A stretch of 6,696 bases of DNA, from assembly GCA_023127905.1 (NCBI GenBank), contig JAGMEZ010000111.1:1-6696 (forward strand). Direction: 5' to 3'. How positions within the stretch are numbered: the first letter of the stretch is position 1; every line of letters begins with the position of its first letter. The stretch is from Caldifarciminota bacterium. Its GTDB lineage: Bacteria > Hydrothermota > E44-bin80. Below, piece after piece: positions 1 through 4,290 of this stretch. The notes below the pieces were generated by a model. It saw only the letters and a program-made list of their open reading frames with translations, was not told the origin of the DNA and did not search any database. Both the position numbers and the translations under genes were made by a program.

Positions 1-131
1 TTGAGTTCACAGAGGGGGGAGGGAATGCAATGTTTCATAAGTTGTTGAATCTAAATAACCCCTGCCTGCGCTGCAGCTTCGGCAAGCAGGTCTGTGTGCT
101 CTGTGGTAAAGATTTTCCCAGTACCGAGTAG
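1..131 (+). CDS. 3' end of an unidentified ORF with a C-terminal CxxC...CxxC motif
   Basis: Reading from base 3, a frame stays open for 42 codons to a TAG at 129-131; its start lies left of the window. The visible tail contains NPCLRC, then VCVLCGK, so two CxxC pairs about 8 residues apart, which is typical of a small metal-binding (zinc) knuckle. It ends 26 bases before queE on the same strand, so it could be the first gene of the queE transcript. I do not recognise the family and claim no function. The frame is short and could be chance, but two CxxC pairs close together make coding more likely than not. The stop codon falls within a 7-base tandem repeat. Confidence 0.45.
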   Translation, partial: EFTEGGGNAMFHKLLNLNNPCLRCSFGKQVCVLCGKDFPSTE

Positions 132-142
132 GGAGTAGGGAG
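126..142 (+). repeat. Heptamer tandem repeat GAGTAGG (about 2.4 copies)
   Basis: GAGTAGG occurs at 126-132 and again at 133-139, followed by a partial GAGA. The stop codon of the upstream ORF (TAG, 129-131) is inside the first unit. The GGGAG of the repeat lies about 15 bases before the queE ATG, too far to be a standard Shine-Dalgarno site. Confidence 0.7.
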
Positions 143-157
143 AAAACATATGGAGAC

Positions 158-793
158 ATGAAAATTTGTGAAATATTCAAAAGCATACAGGGGGAATCAA
201 GTTACTCTGGCTTGCCTTTTATTTTTGTGAGATTCACTGGATGCAACCTAAGATGTGCTTATTGTGACACAACATATGCGTATGAAGAAGGTTACCAGAT
301 CTCAGAAAAAGAACTTCTCGAGAAGATCAAATTATATGGAATAAACAATGTTGAAATTACCGGCGGTGAGCCTCTTCTCCAGAACGAAGTTTATGCACTT
401 GGAGATTCTTTAATCAAAAGTGGGTATACGATTCTTCTTGAGACAAATGGAACCCTCGATATTTCGAGACTTAACAAAAAGATTATAAAGGTTATTGATA
501 TTAAATGTCCTGGGAGTGGCGAGAGTAAAAAAACAGAATGGAATAATCTTGACAAATTAGATAGGAAAGATGAAATTAAATTTGTTATTATGAACAGGGA
601 TGACTATGTATGGACAAAACGGATATCAGAAAAGTTTTCTCTTACAGAAAAATTTACTGTAAATCTTTCTCCTGCATTTAAATATCTCAAACCGCAGGAA
701 CTTGCAAGATGGATTCTCGAGGATAATCTGACCGTTCGATTAAATCTTCAATTACACAAATACATATGGAAGGGCGTCGAGCGAGGGGTCTGA
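158..793 (+). CDS. queE: 7-carboxy-7-deazaguanine synthase QueE (radical SAM)
   Basis: QueE is the radical-SAM enzyme that rearranges 6-carboxy-5,6,7,8-tetrahydropterin to 7-carboxy-7-deazaguanine (CDG) in the queuosine/preQ0 pathway, in the cytoplasm. The 211-residue protein is of normal length. It opens with the family signature FKSIQGES (residues 7-14), then GCNLRCAYCD, whose C29, C33 and C36 form the C-x3-C-x2-C site for the 4Fe-4S cluster. SAM-binding motifs follow: ITGGEPLLQ (67-75), ETNG (95-98) and DIKCPGSGE (114-122). The end, LQLHKYIW...RGV, is typical of the family. The ATG at 158 has a GGAG only two bases upstream, so the Shine-Dalgarno spacing is poor, but the QueE signature starts at once and leaves no better start. 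queC follows on the same strand, which supports the assignment. Confidence 0.95.
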   Translation: MKICEIFKSIQGESSYSGLPFIFVRFTGCNLRCAYCDTTYAYEEGYQISEKELLEKIKLYGINNVEITGGEPLLQNEVYALGDSLIKSGYTILLETNGTLDISRLNKKIIKVIDIKCPGSGESKKTEWNNLDKLDRKDEIKFVIMNRDDYVWTKRISEKFSLTEKFTVNLSPAFKYLKPQELARWILEDNLTVRLNLQLHKYIWKGVERGV

Positions 794-882
794 GAGGCAG
801 AAGTCAGAGAACAGAAGACAGATAAAGGATTGAAAACCCAAAAGGCTGAGATGTAGAATATAGAACTAAGGATAGAGGATGT
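792..882 (+). repeat. Degenerate 7-base-period repeat filling the queE-queC spacer
   Basis: Cut in sevens from 792, the spacer gives units such as GAGAGGC, AGAAGTC, AGAGAAC, AGAAGAC, AGATAAA (792-826) and, in the same phase, AGAATAT, AGAACTA, AGGATAG, AGGATGT (855-882). Most units begin AGA or AGG and are purine-rich. The units between (827-854) fit poorly but do not break the phase. No gene or clear Shine-Dalgarno site is visible in this spacer of about 100 bases. Confidence 0.55.
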
Positions 883-902
883 AAATTATATCTAAATTGA
901 AG

Positions 903-1592
903 ATGAAAAGGAAATTTGCAGTTGTTCTTGTGAGTGGTGGGATGGATAGTGCAGTTACATGTAGAATTGCTCAGAAAACATACAATCTTGCCTTTCTCCA
1001 TATTAACTACGGTCAAAGAACGGAAATAAAAGAGCTACAGTCATTCCATTCACTGGCGGACTTTTACAAGGTAAAAGAGCGACTCGTTGTAGATTTTACC
1101 CATTTTGAAAAAATTGGTGGAACAAGTCTTATTGACAGACGGATTGATATTCCAGAGGGATTATCAGATAAAGAGACACCATCTACCTATGTCCCTTTTA
1201 GAAATGCACAATTTCTCTCTGTCGCAGTCTCCTGGGCAGAGATAATAGGTGCTTCAGTGGTATTTTCGGGAGTAACTGAGGAAGATGCGGCAGGTTACCC
1301 TGACTGTAGAAGAGAATTCTTTGAAATTTTTAGCAAGCTCGTGAAGATTGGAACGAAAAAAGATACAAAAATTGATATTCTTACACCTCTGATGTCTATG
1401 ATGAAAAAGGATATTACCTTACTCGGGACAAAATTGGGGGTACCTTTTGAACTCACCTGGTCATGTTACAGAAATAATGATGTGGCTTGCGGAAGGTGTG
1501 ATAGCTGCCTACGAAGATTAAGGGCATTTAAGAAAGCAGGCATTGGGGATAAGATAGAATACGAACTTCAGACCCAAGACCTTAGACCTTAG
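903..1592 (+). CDS. queC: 7-cyano-7-deazaguanine synthase QueC
   Basis: QueC is the ATP-dependent enzyme that converts CDG (the QueE product) and ammonia to 7-cyano-7-deazaguanine (preQ0). The PP-loop ATP-binding motif SGGMDSA is at residues 11-17, followed by NYGQR, YVPFRN and EEDAAGYPDCR, all family signatures. The C-terminal zinc site is C188-x7-C196-x2-C199-x2-C202 (SCYRNND...ACGRCDSC). Length (229 residues) is normal. I take the ATG at 903; an in-frame TTG at 897 would add two residues. Neither has a good Shine-Dalgarno site, the nearest AGAGG being about 24 bases away. Translation may depend on queE, about 110 bases upstream. The last codons and the TAG stop are made of a 7-base tandem repeat, so the extreme C-terminus (QTQDLRP) is probably not conserved. 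Confidence 0.95.
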   Translation: MKRKFAVVLVSGGMDSAVTCRIAQKTYNLAFLHINYGQRTEIKELQSFHSLADFYKVKERLVVDFTHFEKIGGTSLIDRRIDIPEGLSDKETPSTYVPFRNAQFLSVAVSWAEIIGASVVFSGVTEEDAAGYPDCRREFFEIFSKLVKIGTKKDTKIDILTPLMSMMKKDITLLGTKLGVPFELTWSCYRNNDVACGRCDSCLRRLRAFKKAGIGDKIEYELQTQDLRP

Positions 1593-1597
1593 ACCAC
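1570..1597 (+). repeat. Heptamer tandem repeat AGACCTT spanning the queC stop codon
   Basis: Units AGACCCA, AGACCTT, AGACCTT, AGACCAC run from 1570 to 1597. They encode the last residues of QueC, and the stop TAG (1590-1592) lies at the junction of the third and fourth units. Gain or loss of one unit would shift the frame and change the C-terminus. Confidence 0.75.
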
Positions 1598-1624
1598 TTT
1601 TCACCTTAAATAGCGGAACCTGTC

Positions 1625-1664
1625 TTCCTCAGATAAACAGGCTGGAGGAATGTCTTAAGTATTT
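1625..1664 (+). terminator. Possible intrinsic terminator of queC
   Basis: TTCCTC-AG at 1625-1632 pairs with CTGGAGGAA at 1642-1650 (8 pairs and one bulge), followed by a T-rich stretch ending ATTTTATTTT. It sits between convergent genes, where a terminator is expected. The T-run is interrupted and there is no matching U-tract on the other strand, so it would serve mainly queC. Confidence 0.35.
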
Positions 1665-2104
1665 TATTTTGACTGTAGGGCTCGTATGGCATTATCCACG
1701 GCAGATGTCGCAAGAGCATCTGCTATCCTGTTTTCACTTCTCGGAATGGCTTTGATATTCCAGCTTTTATAATGATTTAATGTCTTCGTTACTGTTGCAC
1801 AGAGTCGTTTCAGCACATCGTTCTTTGTTTTATATTCACCTTTTAACTGTTTTACAATCAGTTCACTATCGCACATCAAAAGGAGCGTTACCTCTTCTTT
1901 CTCTCTGAGGAGGGGACCTATCTTCATCAAAATTTCCTTTATAGCAGTATACTCAGCAATATTATTCGTTGCTTCACCAATAAATTTTGAAAGAACAGCA
2001 AATATCTTCCCCCCTTTAAAAACAATAGATCCGACACCTGCCGGACCTGGATTACCTTTACAAGCTCCATCTACAAAAATTAAAAAATCTTTTTTACTCT
2101 CCAC
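1664..2104 (-). CDS. Ribonuclease HI-family protein
   Basis: RNase HI cleaves the RNA strand of RNA-DNA hybrids using two metal ions. All four acidic catalytic positions are visible: D12 in FVDGACKGNPGP, E51 in NNIAEYTA, D79 in CDSELIVKQL and D129 in PRSENRIADALA. The 146-residue length and the PRxxN..AD ending fit the stand-alone RNase HI-like family rather than E. coli RnhA, which has an extra basic loop. The start is GTG at 2104-2102, preceded by AAGGA six bases upstream, inside the end of the upstream zinc-ribbon gene. The two genes overlap by 11 bases and are probably translationally coupled. RNase H/DUF164 pairing is also known from actinobacterial operons, so the linkage may reflect shared function. 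Whether it or another RNase H does most hybrid removal here is unknown. Confidence 0.9.
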   Translation of the reverse strand: MESKKDFLIFVDGACKGNPGPAGVGSIVFKGGKIFAVLSKFIGEATNNIAEYTAIKEILMKIGPLLREKEEVTLLLMCDSELIVKQLKGEYKTKNDVLKRLCATVTKTLNHYKSWNIKAIPRSENRIADALATSAVDNAIRALQSK

Positions 2105-2822
2105 TTTGTCCTTGATCCTCTTTCAGGTAGACAATTATCCTTCCGCAACTTTCGCAGGTAAGTATCTTATCTCCCCTTTTCGCTTCATTTATCACCTGTG
2201 GTGGAATGGAAGAGAAACAACCACCACAATTCCCCTCCTGTATTTGAACAACTGCTATACCATCACGTAAACTTCGTATCTTTTCGTACCGTTTAAGAAG
2301 ATTACCTTCTATTTCAGTAGCAAATTGTTCCCTTTCTTTCTTTTTTATCTCTATTTCCCTTTCAAACCTTTCTTTCTTTTCCTCAAGAGCTGCTTTATTT
2401 TTTTCGTACCTTTCCTTCATCTTTGAAAGCGTTTTTTCCTCCTCCCTTTTCTCTTCCTCCACTCCCTCTGTTTCATCAAGCAGGTATAACATTTCTTCTT
2501 CTAAACGCTCTATGTTTGATTCCTCTGTGGATATCTCCTTCAAGAGTGCAGCATATTCCTTATTTGTTTTTACAGTTAGAAGTTGCTTTTTATGCCTTTC
2601 AATACTAATCTTTGTTTCCTGGAGTTTCCTCTCAACTGCCAGTTCCTTATTATGGTTCCCTTTAAGCCGCTGCTCAACCTCTTCAAGTAATTCCGTTCTA
2701 TCACCAATTATTTTTTCAAGTTCCTTCATCTTTTGGGGAATTTCTTTTATCATCATTTTTCTTTCCAATATTTCCCTATCTGTGTTCTGTAATTTGAATA
2801 GTTTAACAAGTGTTTCTTTCAT
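2094..2822 (-). CDS. Coiled-coil C4-type zinc-ribbon protein (DUF164 family)
   Basis: The 242-residue protein is almost entirely charged, Glu/Lys-rich heptads from about residue 10 to 185, predicting a long antiparallel coiled coil. A C-terminal zinc ribbon follows with C199-GG-C202 and C223-ES-C226. The turn motif TVKTNKEYAALLKEI near residues 83-97 is the hallmark of this family (relatives include Helicobacter HP0958). Its molecular role is not settled; members have been linked to nucleic-acid binding or to chaperoning secretion components. The ATG at 2822 has an excellent GGAGGTGA Shine-Dalgarno site. It heads a two-gene operon with the RNase HI gene, overlapping it by 11 bases. An intrinsic terminator separates it from the tRNA genes upstream, so it probably has its own promoter, which I could not place with confidence. 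Confidence 0.88.
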   Translation of the reverse strand: MKETLVKLFKLQNTDREILERKMMIKEIPQKMKELEKIIGDRTELLEEVEQRLKGNHNKELAVERKLQETKISIERHKKQLLTVKTNKEYAALLKEISTEESNIERLEEEMLYLLDETEGVEEEKREEEKTLSKMKERYEKNKAALEEKKERFEREIEIKKKEREQFATEIEGNLLKRYEKIRSLRDGIAVVQIQEGNCGGCFSSIPPQVINEAKRGDKILTCESCGRIIVYLKEDQGQSGE

Positions 2823-2837
2823 TTCACCTCCGTTTTT

Positions 2838-2855
2838 CCATATTTAAAAATATGG
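2838..2855 (-). repeat. Perfect 8-bp inverted repeat in the leader of the zinc-ribbon gene
   Basis: CCATATTT and AAATATGG flank a two-base centre, beginning 16 bases before the ATG and next to the Shine-Dalgarno site. It may be an operator or a small leader hairpin, or only AT-rich chance. The 2-base centre makes a DNA dyad more plausible than a stable RNA hairpin. Confidence 0.4.
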
Positions 2856-2858
2856 ATT

Positions 2859-2888
2859 AAAAAAGGGTGCAACCTTTATGGTGCACCC
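2859..2888 (-). terminator. Intrinsic terminator of the tRNA-Ile/tRNA-Val transcript
   Basis: On the - strand, GGTGCACC pairing continues through a stem of 9 base pairs with one bulge around loop ATAAA (2865-2888), followed directly by six T (complement of 2859-2864). This is a textbook terminator about 70 bases after tRNA-Val. The + strand side is also T-rich (TCTTTCTTTT), so weak bidirectional action is possible. Confidence 0.8.
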
Positions 2889-2960
2889 TCTTTCTTTTCA
2901 GATATTCGGTTATGTTCTTGCTTTAACGTTATTAATTTATTTATCTTCATATTTAACTTG

Positions 2961-3034
2961 TGGGCGAAACCCGACTTGAACGGGTGACCTCCGGTATGTG
3001 AGACCGGCGCTCTAACCGACTGAGCTACTCGCCC
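2961..3034 (-). tRNA. tRNA-Val (anticodon CAC)
   Basis: The reverse complement folds into a full cloverleaf: acceptor GGGCGAG/TTCGCCC (last pair G-T), D arm GCTC/GAGC, anticodon stem CCGGT/ACCGG with loop CTCACAT, variable loop AGGTC, T arm ACCCG/CGGGT with TTCAAGT. Anticodon CAC reads the valine codon GTG. The discriminator is A73, and CCA is not encoded. It lies 13 bases after the preceding tRNA and shares its promoter. Confidence 0.95.
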
Positions 3035-3047
3035 TATTAAAAAAAAG

Positions 3048-3121
3048 TGGGCCCGGTAGGATTTGAACCTACGATCTTCTGATTATGAGTCAGCTGCTCT
3101 AACCAGCTGAGCTACAGGCCC
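3048..3121 (-). tRNA. tRNA with CAT anticodon, probably tRNA-Ile2 (lysidine type)
   Basis: The cloverleaf is complete: acceptor GGGCCTG/CGGGCCC, D arm GCTC/GAGC, anticodon loop CTCATAA, T arm GTAGG/CCTAC with TTCAAAT, discriminator A, no encoded CCA. A CAT anticodon can be initiator Met, elongator Met or Ile2. The first acceptor pair is G-C, so this is not an initiator. C4-G69 and C5-G68 are present, the pairs known to let TilS recognise tRNA-Ile2, and the GGGCCTG acceptor is common in tRNA-Ile. I therefore favour Ile (ATA codons), with elongator Met as the alternative. The outermost anticodon-stem pair (27-43) is a G-A mismatch. Confidence 0.9.
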
Positions 3122-3136
3122 AATTAATCTCTTGTT

Positions 3137-3165
3137 ACTATAGTAAATTTACCACACATTGTCAA
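3137..3165 (-). promoter_or_regulatory. Sigma70-type promoter of the tRNA pair
   Basis: On the - strand TTGACA (3165-3160, perfect consensus), a 17-base spacer, and TATAGT (3142-3137, five of six) place transcription start near 3130, about nine bases before the first tRNA. The perfect spacing and position make this a strong call. Confidence 0.9.
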
Positions 3166-3215
3166 GGCTTTTTTGAAAATCCTTAAACTATATCTAATAT
3201 TCAACAAGAGAAAAT

Positions 3216-3250
3216 ATTTGGAGTAGCGAAACTTGTTTCGCGAGAAAGCG
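3216..3250. repeat. Hairpin repeat copy 1 (ATTTGGAGT flank)
   Basis: ATTTGGAGTA is followed by the stem GCGAAAC (3226-3232) and GTTTCGC (3235-3241), then AGAAAGCG. It shares the left flank with the copies at 3310 and 3371, but the stem sequence differs, with pairing kept. Confidence 0.6.
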
Positions 3251-3260
3251 TTCCCTGTGT

Positions 3261-3291
3261 AATTTCTTTTTGCAGGTCTGACCCCGAAATT
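3261..3291. repeat. Inverted repeat around GGTCTGACC
   Basis: AATTTC (3261-3266) and GAAATT (3286-3291) enclose the palindrome GGTCTGACC (3275-3283). From memory, GGGGTCAGACC-type motifs recur near REP-associated tyrosine transposases in many genomes; no transposase is present here, so this is a lead only. Confidence 0.4.
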
Positions 3292-3309
3292 TGCTGCGAT
3301 ATTTGTTTT

Positions 3310-3348
3310 ATTTGGAGTGCAAAAACGATGTTTTTGCAGTTTTTGGCG
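3310..3348. repeat. Hairpin repeat copy 2 (ATTTGGAGT flank)
   Basis: ATTTGGAGT (3310-3318), then a perfect 8-bp stem GCAAAAAC (3319-3326) and GTTTTTGC (3330-3337) around GAT, then AGTTTTTGGCG. This is the best-preserved of the three copies. Confidence 0.65.
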
Positions 3349-3370
3349 TGAATCAAGTTCGGTTTGTTTT

Positions 3371-3406
3371 TTGGGAGTGCAACAAGTCCCCTTGCTGCGG
3401 TGTTTC
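3371..3406. repeat. Hairpin repeat copy 3 (TTGGGAGT flank)
   Basis: TTGGGAGT (3371-3378), then GCAACAAG (3379-3386) opposite CTTGCTGC (3391-3398). Seven of eight positions pair; the eighth is a G-U wobble if the - strand is transcribed. A GTGTTT tail follows. Confidence 0.6.
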
Positions 3407-3453
3407 ACAAAAATAATCCTCGATTCCCGATTTTACTACTTATTTAAGTAAGC

Positions 3454-3588
3454 CTAAATTTCATTTTCCAGTTTATCCCGTTTACCCGTACAGAGCACAT
3501 TACCGTTCTCATCATAAACAAAGTAATAGTTCTCGCTTGATGGAGGTGGCTGACCAAGAGCCCCAATGATTGTATTATCCTTTCCCAT
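3454..3588 (-). CDS. Short RHS/YD-like ORF (44 residues), probable cassette remnant
   Basis: The ORF begins at ATG 3588, seven bases after a promoter module shared with the 5124 cassette, and ends at TAG 3454. It contains ENYYFVYDENGNVLCTG, which resembles a single YD repeat of RHS proteins. No RHS core, tip or signal peptide follows; the frame ends with KRDKLENEI. No Shine-Dalgarno site is visible, so initiation could be leaderless. I read it as a truncated third cassette whose core and tip were lost, though a short expressed peptide cannot be excluded. Confidence 0.5.
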   Translation of the reverse strand: MGKDNTIIGALGQPPPSSENYYFVYDENGNVLCTGKRDKLENEI

Positions 3589-3595
3589 TATCTTA

Positions 3596-3624
3596 CTTCT
3601 ACCACTAAATAAAAGAAATATCAA
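3596..3624 (-). promoter_or_regulatory. Cassette promoter module, copy A
   Basis: On the - strand TTGATA (3624-3619), 17 bases, then TAGAAG (3601-3596) with TGG just before it (extended -10). The surrounding block from CCCCTTGATATTTC to GTGGTAG is nearly the same as upstream of ATG 5124. The -10 box ends seven bases before ATG 3588, suggesting a leaderless or near-leaderless transcript. The -10 itself is weak; conservation between copies is the main evidence. Confidence 0.5.
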
Positions 3625-3730
3625 GGGGAAAAACGCTGGTTTTAATCTTCTTTATCTTGAGAGAAATAAGAAAAGTTTTTCAAATGTATACGATAATGCT
3701 GGATAGATACTTTTCTCAGTTATGAAGAAA

Positions 3731-3777
3731 GTTTACAAGCTTGCCCCGTTAGATAGCTTGCATCTAATGGGGTTTAC
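3731..3777. repeat. Cassette-boundary hairpin A with GTTTAC direct repeats
   Basis: CCCCGTTAGAT (3744-3754) pairs with ATCTAATGGGG (3762-3772), 11 pairs including one G-T, around AGCTTGC. GTTTAC occurs directly repeated at 3731-3736 and 3772-3777. The left flank AAGTTTACAAGCTTGCCCCG matches hairpin B at 16 of 20 positions by eye. It lies 36 bases downstream of the 3809 gene and has no T-run, so it is not an ordinary terminator. Confidence 0.6.
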
Positions 3778-3808
3778 AGCCCCCTCCCTCATCACTCTAG
3801 GCATTTTC

Positions 3809-4276
3809 TTATTTTGCCATATCAGAAGGCAGAGGTTTCCTGCTAAAAATTAAAAGAATAAAAATGATTCCGTAATAAATTAAATAAACGATTCCTTCTA
3901 TAATCGATATACTAATGTTTGTAAATGCATCAAAAATCAAGTATATACCAATAAAGGATGCAAAAAGAGATCGAACATAGGCAGTCCATCTGAATATTTT
4001 ATTACCTTTAAGTACATAGACAGAACATAACAAATCTATTAAAGCAAATCCGGCAAAAAATAAAGGAATAACAATGCGATATTTAAGAGCAGCTTCATAT
4101 AGGTAGAACATTTCTAATAAGCCAATTGTTGCATTTAAGCCTGGTTCGCAAAGAGAGTATAATAAACTTGTACAGTGGGAAAGAGTCGAGATAACAAGAA
4201 ATAGTAAAAATATTCCACTGATAAAAAAAAGAATTGAAGCAGCTTTTAATAATTTTCTATGTATATTTTTTTTCAC
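3809..4276 (-). CDS. Small four-helix membrane protein next to orphan RHS tip (putative immunity partner)
   Basis: The predicted protein has 155 residues and about four hydrophobic helices (roughly 12-30, 68-89, 98-118, 121-144) with a lysine-rich N-terminus, so it is probably an inner-membrane protein. I chose GTG 4276 because GGGAGGA ends three bases before it. The longer frame starts with TTG at 4294, would place that Shine-Dalgarno site inside the gene, and overlaps the upstream stop. The gap to the preceding RHS-tip gene is only 14 bases, so the two are cotranscribed. I recognise no family. In polymorphic-toxin loci, a small gene directly after the tip usually encodes the cognate immunity protein. 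That is inference from position, not from sequence. Confidence 0.75.
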   Translation of the reverse strand: MKKNIHRKLLKAASILFFISGIFLLFLVISTLSHCTSLLYSLCEPGLNATIGLLEMFYLYEAALKYRIVIPLFFAGFALIDLLCSVYVLKGNKIFRWTAYVRSLFASFIGIYLIFDAFTNISISIIEGIVYLIYYGIIFILLIFSRKPLPSDMAK

Positions 4277-4279
4277 TTT

Positions 4280-4286
4280 TCCTCCC
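4280..4286 (-). promoter_or_regulatory. Shine-Dalgarno site GGGAGGA deciding the GTG 4276 start
   Basis: GGGAGGA on the - strand lies three bases upstream of GTG 4276 and just past the TGA (4293-4291) of the RHS-tip gene. This supports the GTG rather than the upstream TTG as start and points to coupling of the two genes. Confidence 0.7.
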
Positions 4287-4290
4287 GTTT

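Larger units (their letters stand above)
3122..3453. other. Gene-free stretch with palindromic repeats
   Basis: Apart from the tRNA promoter, these roughly 330 bases hold no credible gene. A 94-codon frame on the - strand runs through the hairpins and the promoter and has a Lys/Arg/Asn-rich, domain-free translation. What is here are three related hairpins, one further inverted repeat, and a short AT-rich run. It separates the housekeeping/tRNA part from the RHS cassettes. Confidence 0.6.

Noticed and set aside
1..157. preQ1 riboswitch upstream of queE
   Set aside because: I found no match to the preQ1-I or preQ1-II core, and most of the region appears to be coding sequence of the preceding ORF.
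804..1016. 70-codon frame on the - strand over the queE-queC spacer
   Set aside because: It overlaps the start of queC in antisense and is produced by the purine-rich repeats.
1619..1650. H-type pseudoknot (CCTGT with ACAGG interleaved with TTCCTC and GAGGAA)
   Set aside because: The arms do interleave, but the longer single hairpin followed by a T-rich run at the end of queC is the simpler reading.
2512..2847. 111-codon frame on the + strand, Ser/Phe-rich
   Set aside because: It is the antisense shadow of the coiled-coil zinc-ribbon gene, whose motifs and ribosome site are clear.
2961..3165. tRNA genes as attachment site for the RHS region
   Set aside because: The cassettes lie on the 5' side of the tRNA pair, with an intact promoter between, and I saw no tRNA 3'-end duplicate or integrase.
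3216..3406. CRISPR array
   Set aside because: The copies share only a short flank and have self-paired variable stems and uneven spacing, unlike direct repeats with uniform spacers; no cas genes are present.
3124..3408. 94-codon open frame on the - strand
   Set aside because: It runs through three hairpin repeats and the tRNA promoter, has no Shine-Dalgarno site or domain, and its composition looks like translated non-coding sequence.
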